Shown one piece after another: positions 9,574 through 21,345 of a DNA stretch of 64,000 bases. Below the pieces are notes generated by a model that was not told the DNA's origin, searched no databases, and saw nothing but the letters and a program-made list of their open reading frames with translations. Position 1 is the stretch's first letter, and the number at the start of each line of letters is the position of its first letter. Source of the DNA: Gnetum montanum (lineage: Eukaryota; Streptophyta; Gnetopsida; Gnetales; Gnetaceae); the NCBI GenBank assembly GCA_015680685.1, contig MNCI01004126.1, forward strand, positions 441,456-505,455, written 5' to 3'. The position numbers and the translations under genes are program-made.

Positions 9574-10404
9574 TGATGAATCAAATTTTTGCACATACTT
9601 CGATGTTGAAGCCTCAACGTCGGGTATCCGATGTTTGAGGCAGGACACGATGTCAAATATTCGATATGTAGGATATACACTAGCCTATAAATATAGCACT
9701 TGGGCTCATGATTTTCACATAGTTTTTTAGTCAGAGTAGTGAAGCTCTTGTAGTTTTTTTTCTCTAGAGTTAGAATATTTTCTAAGTGCCCATAACAGGA
9801 GTCTAAGTGTGTGTGGATCTTTGTTCAAACACTAATGTACCTAAGCGTAGTAGTGTGAAGGGAATAAAAATGAACTCTTTTCATAATCTTTGCAGCATTG
9901 AGAATAGATTAATGTTTTCTTTAATGCACTTTACTTTAATGCATTTAAATTAAGCAATTAATTTTTAGTTGTTAATGAACATAAGCAAGACCACTTCGAG
10001 CATACATACAGTGCTTGGTAACCTAGCAATGCTTAACGTTTGGTAGCCCAACAACACTATATGTGCTCAAGATGTGTCCAAGAAAGTGGGATGGTTACTT
10101 GTGTAAGGCTAGCTAGGCAGTAAATGAATTAGATCTTAAATTACTCTACCTTTCATTCTTGTTGTAGATGATTAATCTTATAAAACATAAAATGAGAAAA
10201 ATCATATACCTTAATTACACTTAAACCATATACTTGAGCTTCACAAGTGTAGTTGGGAAGATAATGAATGTTCTTAACACCCATTTTACTTCCTAGAGGA
10301 ACTAGTGCACTAGAGAACTATACGCCCATGAAATTCAACCAAATCACGTGTGAATACCTTAGTGATTCATATCTTTGGGTGTAGGGGTACCTCACCACTC
10401 ATCA
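9574..10404 (+). repeat. Athila-1 5' LTR
   Basis: TGATGAATC to CTCATCA, 831 bp, with TATAAATA at 9686-9693. It is followed by a decayed primer-binding site. By eye it is very roughly 85-90% identical to 12822-13657 outside U3, implying an old insertion. Confidence 0.85.
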
Positions 10405-10405
10405 T

Positions 10406-10423
10406 TGGTGTCACTGCTATGGA
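10406..10423 (+). promoter_or_regulatory. Decayed primer-binding site of Athila-1
   Basis: TGGTGTCACTGCTATGGA aligns with the tRNA-Asp-type site TGGCGCCGTTGCCGGGGA used by Athila elements. Most differences are C to T or G to A. Confidence 0.6.
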
Positions 10424-10559
10424 CCTTTTGGTTGTTTCATGTGCTATCTAGGGTTTAGTGGAAATCATTCAAAATTGTTGGAATGAATCTTAGAGTTATA
10501 TCATATTTTATAATTACTACAACAAAAATTTAAAAGCACATAGCATGTTTATTATCTAA

Positions 10560-11535
10560 TTAAAAATTTCTTCTTCTCACAAGAGTGCTTCTCTACCCAA
10601 GTTTGATGAAGCTCATTAGCCGGTGTTGCAATAATATTGAGTGGTATATATTCATCTTGATGAGTATGTATCCAATTTCACCTTCATCCTACATTAGGAT
10701 GAACAGCTACGGTGGCATGATATGGAGGGAAACATTGTGTTGCCACTCGATTGATCTATTCTTGCAATGCTCCAACAAATGGTTATACAATGGGGTCTCC
10801 AAGAGCTTTATTCTGAGTATGTTATGCAAGATATTGATTCTAAGGATTATCATCCCACCAAGGCACAACATCTACAAAATTGATAGCTAGAACAATGTTA
10901 TAAATTTGTGAAGGGAAAAGAATTTAATGACTTTTTATTCCTGTTGTAGCAAAAAGATGGTGGAGAACCCTTCTCTGGGGGTTTTTCATTTAGTGAAATT
11001 CCTCTCTTTGACTTTGGTGAAGGAGGTCAAAACCAAAACTTGTAGTGCACAATTTACAATCTTGGTTCTAGTAAGAATAGATCCAATGAAAAAGAAGGAT
11101 CCAGAGGGGCAAGTCAAGGTAGGGATGCAGATAAGAAACAAGATTGTGATCGTGGTTGCAATCATTGAAGAAGTGGTAGTAGGCATGGTGATGATGCTAG
11201 TCCTCTTGCTTCTTCACCTTCATTATCATCATCATCTTCTTCTCGCTCTGATCATAACTACAGAAGGTGAGATCATGATGAAGGTGATCAAAATGATCGA
11301 TGAGAATGAAATGATTGAAGGAACTATCAGCAAAGGCAAGATCAAGAATGTAGACATTCAAGAGAGGCACATCACTATGAATGAACGGGTAGCAGAGGGA
11401 ATTGTAGGAACCATGATCATGGCCTTGATGAGCCTTTACTTGCTACCTAAAGTATGCCTAATATTGCAAAGGTAGTATGAACTCTAACAAGGCATGTGAA
11501 GGCATGTGAAGGATAGTCAAATCAAAAGGATAGTC
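10560..11535 (+). pseudogene. gag: Athila-1 gag remnant
   Basis: The stretch parallels the gag of Athila-2 (15371-16235) and Athila-4: an N-terminal segment around 10690-10880, then the basic and serine-rich low-complexity region (11160-11270), then a stretch ending near 11530 before the main capsid domain. Frames shift several times, so no product is possible. At about 11530 it jumps directly to the 3' UTR sequence seen at 22090-22200 in Athila-2, which marks the internal deletion. Confidence 0.7.
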
Positions 11536-12821
11536 TTTGCATGGTGTGGTTTCCATTTAAAAAAAATAATGGAAATTCAAAGCAAACCCCTTAGATAAAA
11601 TAAATAAGCCACAAGAACTAGTTATGAAACTAGAAATATATTTTGCCCATGCTTGAAGGTCCCCTCTAACTTAGGCCCTTCCTCACTTCCTACTTCTCTT
11701 TTCTTCTTTAATAAGGAATAGTGGTTGTTCTCTGGAAGCACTCTTGTGTCTCAGGGAGATGGACTAGTCTTAGAATGGCAATGCGAAGTCACTAAACAAG
11801 GTTGGTTTTATTCTAGACTAATGATGGATCTTATCAAGTTATTGAACCATAAAATCCACAAGGGACTTCAAGTGACCTTAATCAAGAACTCCATTCCACT
11901 CTCTCTCATCCATTTATGCTTTCCATGTCACACCTCACTACTGATATCATGTTCTTGTTCGATGTCCTAGTTTGATGTGTAAGAATTCTTAGGTAGTTTC
12001 TTCCAACTTTTTTGTACTTAACCTCCTATAACTATTAATCATCCATAGAGCCCACGAACTCTTTGGTTTGAAGTTATGCAGGGGCATTAAAAGCCTATGC
12101 CTACTTTGGGGAGGATCCACTTACATATCTTTTAGTTGGGTTAGTTAAGTTCTTTATCCTTAGATACTTTTACAATCAAATCCTTTTGTTTACCTCATCA
12201 TTGACAACCAATTGTGCAGATCTTCGTAACATTTTTTCATGAACTTTCATTTTTATTGTTGTGAATTCTTGCACACTCTTCAAATATTTTCTTGTGTTAA
12301 AATTTTTCAAATTTAATGGACTTCTCTATTTTACCCTATTTTTCAACCTTCCTACTAACACTACTAAAGGAATCAATCTACCACAATCACAACCTAGCTG
12401 AGTGTAACCATCGATGAGATAAGGCATTTAATAGCTATGTGTTACATATTACATTCTAATTCATGATTTTGTTATGATTGTAGTGGGAAGCATAGATTAG
12501 AAGTGGGACTATCTTCACCAAGGATGATGTGGCAATACCACATGATGTAGACTATTCATGCTCGTTGGATCTTCTCTCTCACTCTTCAGCTACCAAGAGG
12601 TGTTGGATGTCAATTTTATCTTGGGTATTTACTTCTCTTATCATGAACATCCAATTTTGTAAAGATTATAACTCTATACACTTGGGGACTCAAAGTCTAT
12701 TTGTTCCATTTAAGTTAGTTTGTATGCTAGTCAATAATCTCATACCTACCCAATATTTTATAAGGAACTTGTTCCTCCTCTTCTATACCTAAGGACAAGT
12801 TTTCATTCAGTCATGGGGGTA
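11536..12821 (+). other. Athila-1 3' UTR
   Basis: About 1.3 kb that aligns with 22090-23492 of Athila-2 in order and orientation, ending in the purine tract. Short open frames inside (for example 12529-12792) are not preserved in the Athila-2 copy, so I treat the region as non-coding. Confidence 0.75.
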
Positions 12822-13657
12822 TGATGAATCACATTTTTGCACACACTCCGATGTTGGGTATATGATGTCAGAGCCTCGACATAAGGTATATGATGTCGAA
12901 TCTAGGCTGCAATGTTGAATATTCAATATCAAGGGATACACGCCAGCATATAAATATAGCGCTCGGGCTCATGATTTTCATATAGTTTTTTAGTTAGAGT
13001 AGAAAAGCTCTTGCGATTTACTTACTCTAGAGTTAGAATATTTTCTAAGTGCCCATAGTAGAAGTATAAGTGTGTACGGATCTTTGTTCAATTAGTAATG
13101 TACCTGAGTGTAGCTATGTGATGGGAATAAAAATGAACTCTTTTGATAATCCTTGTAGCATTGAGAATAGATTATTGTTTCCTTTAATGCACTTTACTTT
13201 AATGCATTTAAATTAAGCAATTAATTTCTAGTTGTTAATGAACACATGAATGACCACTTTGAGCATACATATAGTGCTTGGTGACCTAGAAACACTTAAC
13301 ATTTGGTAGCCTAGTAGAACTATATGTGCTCAGGATGTGTCCAGGAAAGTGGAATGGGTACTTGTGTTTGGCTAGCTAGGTAGTAAATGAATTAGATCTT
13401 AAGATAGTCTATGATTCATTTTTATTGTAGGCGATTTAACTTATAAAACATAAAATGAAAAAAAAATAATGTACCTCAATTACACTTAAACCATACCCTT
13501 GATCTTGACAAGTGTAGTTGGGAAGACAACGAACATTTTGAACACCCATTTCACTAGTACACTAGAGAACTATAGGTCCACAGAATTTGACTAGATGACA
13601 TGTGAACACCTTAGTGATTCATATAGTTGGGTGTAGGGGGTACCTTGCTTCTCATTA
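12822..13657 (+). repeat. Athila-1 3' LTR
   Basis: Starts TGATGAATCAC after CATGGGGGTA and ends CTCATTA, a one-base change from CTCATCA. TATA box at 12949-12956. Confidence 0.85.
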
Positions 13658-13896
13658 ATAAGCATTAATTTTTATTGATTTTGATTATAACAAGGAGGTC
13701 GTTAAGTAATACACAACTTTCTAGCCATATCAATCCTTCTAAAGATAAGAGAAAAAGATTTTTCAATTGAAAAAAAATTGGATTTAATTTATGTACTTTA
13801 ATGGAGTTCACTTTTACAATTCAAGATATTATGAAAGAAAATGAAGATGAAAATCGCTCTTAATAATTATGAGGCAAGTTATATTTAGAAGCTTAA
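13658..13896. other. Spacer between Athila-1 and SINE copy 2
   Basis: Short AT-rich sequence with no recognised feature. Confidence 0.5.
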
Positions 13897-14030
13897 CAAG
13901 GAGGTGTTAGCCTAGTGGTAAGACTTTTGATTTGAATACACCAAATCATGGATTTAATTTTGGTAAGTAGTGCTGAGTTATAAAGTTTTAATTAAATTAT
14001 ATTACAATTATTTTAGGGTTCCAACACCCC
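13897..14030 (+). mobile_element. tRNA-derived SINE, copy 2
   Basis: The A box TAGCCTAGTGG is identical to that of copy 1. The middle is decayed (GGATTTAATTTTGG in place of the B box) and about 25 bp shorter. The tail GGTTCCAACACCCC is kept. Confidence 0.75.
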
Positions 14031-14304
14031 CTATATTTAAAGGCTTGATCTCAAGCATAAAGAAAATTTGGTGCATTATTTTTTTACATTTAATGTTACT
14101 AGTCAAACATTAGTAGGCTTAATCTCAAGCATAAAGAAAAGTTACTATACTAATTATGTAAATTAAAGTCAAACCTATTGGTTTTTCATAAGGAAATGAC
14201 ATGTTCATTTTTGAAAATTGTAAATTATGCATCTCAAAAGAATAGAATGATATATGCAAAATAATTTTGAAACTTCTATTACTATATTACATTGTTAAAG
14301 TAAG

Positions 14305-15138
14305 TGATGAATCACCGTTTGTGTTGGCTACGATGTTGCATATGTGACGTCAAGGCTTGGATCTGATGTCAAATGTCCAACATTAGGTATATATCCTAAG
14401 TCTATAAATAACTTGCCTTGGCTCTAGTTTACATAGGTAATTTATTAGTTAGTTTTCAATTTTCAAGCAAGGTAGTGAATCCATTGTTGTTTCTTCTCCA
14501 TAGAATTAGAATATTTTCTGAGTGCCCACAGAAGGAGTCTAAAGTGTGTATAGTTCTTTGTTCAAACACTAATGTAATTGAGCACAACAATGTGATGGGA
14601 ATAAAATAAACTCTTTTGGCAATTCTTGCAACACTGAGCATAGCTTAATATTTTCTTTATTGCATTTTACTTTCTTGCTCTTTACTTTAATGCATTTGAT
14701 TAAGCAATATATTTCCAACAATTATTGAACACGAGCATGACCACTTCTAGAATTCATATAGTACTTGGTAACCCAGAAACACTTAACGTTTGGTAGCCTA
14801 GCAGTGCTATATGTGTTCAGGAAAGTGGGGCAGTTACTTGTGTTAGGCTAGCTAGGAAATAGATATTAGTTTCAATCTACTCTATCCTTTATTCTTGTTG
14901 TAGGCGATTACATCCATAAAACATAAATGATAAAAGGTCATATACCTCAATTATACTTAAAACATACCTTTGAGCCTCACAAGTGTAGTTGGGAAGACAA
15001 CAAATGTTCTCAACACCGTTTTACTTCCTAGAGGAACTAGTGTATGAGATATCTATAGGTCCATGGAATTCGATCGGATCGTGCGTAATGCCTTAGTGGT
15101 TCGTATGGTTGGGCATAGGGGTACTTCATTGTTCATCA
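14305..15138 (+). repeat. Athila-2 5' LTR
   Basis: TGATGAATCACC to TTCATCA (834 bp) with TATAAATA at 14403-14410. It closely matches 23493-24313. Confidence 0.9.
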
Positions 15139-15139
15139 T

Positions 15140-15157
15140 TGGCACCATTGTTGAGGA
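15140..15157 (+). promoter_or_regulatory. Primer-binding site of Athila-2 (tRNA-Asp type)
   Basis: TGGCACCATTGTTGAGGA matches 13 of 18 bases of TGGCGCCGTTGCCGGGGA. All five differences are C to T or G to A. It starts two bases after the LTR end. Confidence 0.8.
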
Positions 15158-15370
15158 CATTTTTGTTGTTTTGTGTGCTATCTAGGGTCTAGTGAAAGTA
15201 TTTAAATTATTGGAATGAACTTGAGAGTCATATCTTGTGTTACAATTACTACAAATTCTTAGAGCACACTGTGATTTTTGTTTTGCTAATTGACAATGTC
15301 TTCTTCTCATAGGAGTGCTTCTCCACCCAAGCCTGATAACACTCATCCATCAAAGACTCAACAATACTAA

Positions 15371-17060
15371 ATTAAATATACTCATCTTGATGAGTATGTG
15401 TTGAACTTCACCTTCATCTTACACCAGGATGAAGAGTTGCGGTGGCATGACATGGAGGGTAACATTGTGTTGTCGCCCAATCATGCTACTCTTACAATGC
15501 TCTATCAAATGCTTGCACAATGTGGTCTTCAAGACCACGATGGGAAATATATTATGGAAGATTTCAATGCCAAAGATTATCATCCCACTAAAGCACAATG
15601 CTTGCAAGATCGGTAGCTAGAGCAGTGCAATGAACTTTTGAAGGAAAAAGAACTTAACGATTCTTTGTTCCTGTTGTACCAACAAGCTAGTGGGGATCTT
15701 CAACTCAATGATTCTCCTCTCTTTAACTTCGATGATGAAGGTCAAAACAAGAATATACACTCCACAATGCACAATTCTAATTCTAGTAATAAGGGATCCA
15801 ACAACAAAGCAGGATCTAGAGAGGAAAGTCAAGATAGGAATGTAGGCAAGAAGTACGATCGTGATTGTGGTCGCAATCACCAAAGAGGTAGTAGCAAGCA
15901 TTGTGATGATGCTAGTTCTTCTTCCTCTTCCCATTCATCACCATCTTCTTCTTCTAGCTCTGACCATGATCGTAGAAGGCGAGATCGTGATGGAGGTGAT
16001 TGAAATGAGTGCAATGACCGACGGGACCATAATACCCAAAGGGAACTCCAAGATAGGAAAGATCAAGGATGTAGAAGTTCAAGAGAAGCACATCACGATG
16101 AATGAAGGGGTAGTAGAGGGAATCATAGGCACCATGATCAAGGCCTTGATGAGCCTCTATTTTCTACCTGAAGTATGGTTAACATTGCAGAGGTAGTCAA
16201 AATTCCAATAAGACGTGTGAGAGACAGTTGGATCAAACAATTAGACATAAACAATATTCCTCGATTTGAAGGGGGATATAAATTTGATCTGTAGAATCAT
16301 ATTCAATCTTTTCAAGATGCATGTGCCTTGCAAAACATATAGAACAAATCATAGAAACTAAAGTTGTTTCCCAGGATGTCTATCAAAGAAGTAGAGAATT
16401 GGTACTGGTCCTTAGAACTGGAATCTATCAAATGATGGAGTATGATGCTTGAGATGTTCAATGATAAATATCAAACATACTCCTAGGTGTCCAACTTAAG
16501 GAAGAAAATTTAAGGGTGGAAATAAGGAGCACACCATTAGCCATTAGCCAATACTATGCCTTGATGCACAAATGCCCTGGCCATGATTTTTCTTAATTAG
16601 CTCAACTCCACATTATAGATGGGCTTCATAATGAAATGGGAAAAAACCTTGGTGTCTATGCCCAAGGGAACTTTTTAGAACTAACTGCCTATTAGGTACA
16701 AAGGTTAATAGAGTAGGTCACCAAAGAGAAGATCAAATTTGAAAAAAGAGAAAGTGCAAAGGAGTACAACTACGATCATTCCATCTACAAGCGGGAGGTT
16801 TGATTTTGTGATAGTGAGGATGAATTTGTATTTGATGAGGGGATGCATAAAGAACCCTTGCCACTTCAAAAATTCCAATCTAAACTTACGGCCAAGGTTG
16901 ATTAGTTTAGAGACTCCATGCATAGTAGGTTTCAAGCTATCCTCAAAATTGTTAAAGAGTCCCAAGGTAGTGATCGTGAGTGTAGGAGGTGCAAAGAAGT
17001 TGAATGTGCATATTACAAAGGTAAGGGAAAAATTTTTGCAATAGAAGAGGTTGTAGACAT
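15371..17060 (+). pseudogene. gag: Athila-2 gag
   Basis: Gag forms the virus-like particle. From about 15389 the frame encodes an N-terminal domain (LRWHDMEG, DYHPTKAQ). A disordered region with basic, aspartate and poly-serine runs follows (15840-16000), then the capsid-type domain from 16190 (NIPRFEGGY, ALQNI, KLKLFPRM, NWYWSLE, FNDKYQ). The frame is continuous but stop-ridden to about 16540, where one frameshift occurs. Several stops fall where the Athila-4 copy has glutamine or tryptophan, for example TAG against CAA before VSNLRK. Confidence 0.85.
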
Positions 17061-17800
17061 TGAATCAAATAATGATCATGGATGTGATGTCTGCCAATAT
17101 GAACATTCCAAGGGATGTTGCTTCATTATGTCACATCTTCAGGAGTCTGGGGTGTATGCATTACATCCATGACTTACACAAAGGCAAACATCTAGAAGGT
17201 TACCTTATCCTCAAGGTAATGTTTAGCAGTTCTACTAGAAATAACCATATTATCCAAGAAAAGCTCCACTACAATTGTATGAATAGTACCAATAATGGTA
17301 GCAACCATAATCATGGGTGCTTGCACCACCAAGGAAAAAATACCTTTACTAGTAGCCTGATCCATATGGTTACCATGTTTAGCAACCTATGTCTCCACAT
17401 GACTCTTCTACTAACATTTCTTAGTTATAGCCTTACTACCACCATTTAACTATTATCGAACTCCATCTCCACATGAAAGAAGGAACACTGCCCCCTATCC
17501 TTATCCTTCTCCTATCCTTGCACACACTTCTCCTCCAGTTGCATAGCTACAACCTACTCCACCAATGCAAGGTGAATTGCTTGCTCAACTACAACAATGC
17601 AATGCTACAAGGGCTATTAATTTGCAACCCAATCATCAATCAGATGGATTGAATGCCTGCTCAAAGAAAAGACCTTTCTTTTGACCCTATAGTCCACCCA
17701 AGCCTTCACCTACACCCATGGTTGATAACCTTGCTCCTACCTCTTCCTCCATATCCAATTCCTTTGGGTCTCCTTCAAACCAAACTTTGCCAAGGATCCA
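17061..17800 (+). other. Athila-2 gag-protease linker
   Basis: Degenerate sequence with scattered short frames. Histidine and cysteine codons near 17070-17160 could be a worn zinc-binding segment, but I cannot identify a CCHC knuckle. Confidence 0.45.
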
Positions 17801-18330
17801 TACTGTAATGCTTAATCACACCATGTTTGATTGGATTTGTACAAGAAACCTTTCTAGGAAATTAGCTAATCTTGGAAGTCCTCTAATTTATTTGTAGATT
17901 GTTGTGAATGAACCATGCAAGGCTCTTTTTGATTCAGGTTCTGGTGTTAATTTGATTTTTCATGAGATGTACACTACTTGGAACTTGCCTCCTCTTAAGA
18001 AGAGAAACATTAGATTAGAATTGGTAGACCAGTCCATCACAATTACATTGGGACTAGTAAAAGACATTTTGACCATGGTCTGTGGGTGGTCTTATCCTGT
18101 TGACTTCTTAGTAATCAAAGAGGAGAACTACAAAGGGGACTTTCCAATCATCATGGGAAGAGCATAGTTGAGCACTGTAGATGCAAGAATGGGCATCAAA
18201 GATCTTTCCCTAGAAATATTTAAAGAAAATACATTTGGAAGGATTGAGAAGAAGAGATTTCCATGCATTGCATATAATGATAATGGGTGCAATTGTGTGT
18301 AGAAAATTTGGGCAATTAGGTAGGAATCCA
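17801..18330 (+). pseudogene. Athila-2 protease
   Basis: Aspartic protease that cuts the polyprotein. The active-site DSG is present in ALFDSGSGVNLI (about 17927-17962), and the second half shows FPIIMGRA, the usual IILGR motif with one change. A TAG follows GRA at 18165-18167. The frame upstream and downstream is broken, so it is not functional as part of pol. Confidence 0.85.
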
Positions 18331-18479
18331 TCTCTACATGCAAACAATGTGTGCCAAAAATAGAAATTCAAAGGTTTCTATATGCAGTAGCCAAAAAATA
18401 GGAGGGCACCCAATGGCTAATCGTTGATTCAGAAAGTAACACACTTTGCATGGAACCAGCTTAGAGCCTAACATGTGAA

Positions 18480-19520
18480 TATGTCATGAGCATGGATGAA
18501 CTTGAAAAAGTTCATCACCAACTCTTTGATGATACAAATGATGATACCTATTGGAAAGAGTTGGAAATTCTTGAGAACTTCAAGCAACAACCCCTTGAAC
18601 TAAAAATGCTACCAGCTAGAATGGAATATGTATTTTTAAAAAATAAGAAGGTGGTTATAATTAATGTAAGACTTGCTCTAGAACAGAAAGAGATGTTGTT
18701 GAAGGTAGTTGAAAGATGGCTAGTAGCTTTTTCTTGGTCATATCTTAAACTCATAGGAATTGATCCTAGAATATGCTAGCATCGCATTTACATTGACCTA
18801 GCCATGAAGCCAAAATGACAGCCATAGAGGCAGTTGAACCCCAAATTGATGCAAATCGTCAAGGAGGAAATCAAATAACTCCTCAAGGTAGGGTTCATCT
18901 ATCCCATTGCAGATAGCGAGTGGGTTAATCAACTCGTAATTTTACCAAAAGAAAGGTGGTAAGTGGTGGATCTACATCGATTTTAGGTTGGCAACATTCA
19001 AGGATCACTTTTCATTGTCATCTGTTGACTAGGTTCTCGACACAATATCAGGGCATTGCTATTATAGCTTCCTAGATGGTTATAGTGGCTATAACCAAAT
19101 TCAAATTGCACCAGAGCACCAAGCAAAGATAACATTCACAAGTCCCTTGGGAACTTTTGCATATTGGAAGATGTCATTTGGCCTATGCAATGCCCCTACC
19201 ACACTTCAACGCTTGGTCATGAGCATCTTTCAATAGCAGATTGGTAGTGGTGTAGAAGTCTTCATGAATGAATTCTTCACCTATGGAGCTACATTTGAGC
19301 AAGCTCTGGGCCACTTTGAGCAAGTGTTGAAATGATGTGTTGAAACTAACTTGCAGCTCAATTGGCAGAAAAGTCACCTTGTGGTCCAGGAGGGCATTAT
19401 ATTGGGGCACAAAATATTGCAAGTAAGAATTGAGATGGACCCTAAAAAAATAAGGATCATCCAAGGAATAACCCATTAGCCAAAAATAGTTAAAGATGTT
19501 CAGTCATAAAACTGTTCTCT
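18480..19520 (+). pseudogene. Athila-2 reverse transcriptase
   Basis: Begins with the Athila pre-RT segment (PLELKMLPARMEYVFL, then IDPRIC at a TAG) and continues with GFIYPIADSEW, SGHCYYSFLDGYSGYNQ, KITFTSPLGTFAY and FGLCNAPTT, in shifting frames. The catalytic FMDDF box reads FMNEF near 19263, so both metal-binding aspartates are replaced (D to N, D to E). This copy is dead on that ground alone. One intact conserved block, LNWQKSHL, lies at about 19360. Confidence 0.9.
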
Positions 19521-19559
19521 AAGATCATAAAACTGTTGGTTGAACTAACAAAGAAATAT

Positions 19560-20108
19560 GCTCCTTTTTTCTAGACCCCAGAATGTGAAAAAGTGTTCCA
19601 ACAATTGAAAGAAAATCTTGTGAAAACTCTAATTTGACAAGCACATGACTGGTCCAAACCATTTCATATCATGATAGATGCATTGAATTATGCTTTGGGA
19701 GTTGTGCTGACATAGTTAGATGATAAGAAACATCCATACTATATCCACTATGCCAGCCAAATCATTGTGGATGCACAATTGAACTACACCACTACAAGAA
19801 AAGAAGTGATGGTAGTGGTGTTTGCTCTAGAAAATTTTAGGCACTATGTGCTTGGATACAAGGTGTTTGTGCACAAAAATCATAGTGCCACTTGCTTTCT
19901 AATGAATAAGCCAACAGTGAGCCCTTATGTCATATGGTGGCTGGTGATCTTGCAGGAGTTCAATCTTACAATGGTAGATCGAAAGGGTACTAAGAATGTG
20001 GTTGCTGATCACTTGTCTTGGTGGCGATGGGATGACAAAGAGGAAGAAAGCCCATTATCTGATATGTTTCCTGATGAAATCCTCTTTGCTGGAGTAATAA
20101 TTGAATAG
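19560..20108 (+). pseudogene. Athila-2 RNase H
   Basis: Encodes FHIMIDALNYALGVVL, then an open frame (19767-20108) with NYTTTRKEVMVVVFALENFRHY broken up as TTRKE and FRHYVLG motifs. It ends with TKNVVADHLSWW, where related elements have NxVADHLSR. It sits between RT and integrase as expected. Confidence 0.85.
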
Positions 20109-20219
20109 ATGCCCAACGAGCCAAAATGATATGATAACATTATCACCTATCTTCTCACTTAGGAGATGCCACAAGGGTTGGACCACCAGAGGAAGCAATA
20201 GTTTCTTCACTAGGTAAAG

Positions 20220-21345
20220 CACTTCATGGAGATCAATGGATACCTCTACAAGGTGTGCACTAATGGCTTGGTTCATCGATGTGTCCTTGATGTTGATCAA
20301 CTGTGTGTGATCCAAGACACTCATGAAGCACCTTGTGGAGGACACTATGTTGGGAGGTGCATATCCATTAAAATCCTAATGGCAAGGTACTATTGGCCAA
20401 TACTCTTCAGGGATGCTCATCATTTCATCCACTCTTGTAAATGATGCCAATAAGATGGTAGAATGACTGCTCAAATGAAGGGACCTCAACAATGGATTCA
20501 ACATTTAGAACCATTTAACATTTGGGAAATTGATTTCATGGGTCCCATCATGCCTATATTAAATGGAAAAGTGTACATCATAGTTGTTGTTAAGTATTGT
20601 ATGAATTGGGTAGAAGAAGTAGTCCTCATCGATTATACATCTTCTACTCCTACTCGGTTTGTACACGAAAACATTATAAATAGGTTTGGAGTGCCACGTG
20701 CATTAATTTTTGACAATGAAACTCATTTTATAAGCACTACTTTTTGGAAGCTTATGAAACTCTTGAGGGTTGAACACAAATTCACAACACCTTACCATCT
20801 CCAAGCTAATGGTCAAGTTGAGGTTATGAATAGGGAAATCACAAAAATACTAACAAGAACTGTTAGCAAGTATAGGAAGGATTAGAGCACAAAATTCAAT
20901 GATGCTCTTTGGGCCTACCACTCAACTTGGAAACTTCCTATAGGATACTCTCCTTATGAGCTTGTGTATGGCAAACTACCAACACTTCCTATTCAATTTG
21001 AACTTCATATACTTTCAACAGCTTATGACCTTCACCTTGACTTAATTTTAGCCCAAAAGAAAAGACTAATGAATCTCAACCTGCTAGATGAAAATTGATT
21101 AGTGGCCTTATCATATAATGAGTTACACAAGGCTTATAACAAAAAGTGTCATGAACTAAAAATTAGAAAAGTTAAATTTTAACTAGGAGATAAGGTTCTC
21201 TACTAAAACCCCACACACATACCTCAACGAACTAAGTTCTAGACATTGTGGAAAGGACCTTATATCATTTATGAAACTTTTCCTTTAGGGGACATAATGA
21301 TCTATAAACCTGAGAGTCCAAACAAGAAATAGCTGGTCAACATTC
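20220..21345 (+). pseudogene. Athila-2 integrase
   Basis: Zinc finger: THEAPCGGHYVGR, then a C-x2-C whose middle codon is TGA (near 20440). The catalytic residues are present: D in WEIDFMGPI, D in IFDNETHF and E in ANGQVEV. The C-terminus carries WKGPYIIYE, the GPY motif. Stops interrupt at 20451, 20883 and later. No chromodomain follows. Confidence 0.9.

Larger units (their letters stand above)
9574..13657 (+). mobile_element. Athila-1: internally deleted Athila-type element
   Basis: Two similar LTRs (9574-10404 and 12822-13657) bound only 2.4 kb of internal sequence: gag remnants joined directly to the 3' UTR. Protease, RT, RNase H and integrase are absent. The purine-rich tract CATGGGGGTA precedes the 3' LTR. 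Flanking bases GTAGG and ATAAG agree at three of five positions, the two mismatches being G/A, so a decayed target-site duplication is possible. Such an element could move only with proteins supplied by relatives. Confidence 0.85.

Noticed and set aside
12529-12792. Possible env-like gene of Athila-1
   Set aside because: Frame not preserved in the collinear Athila-2 region, no signal peptide or membrane segments.
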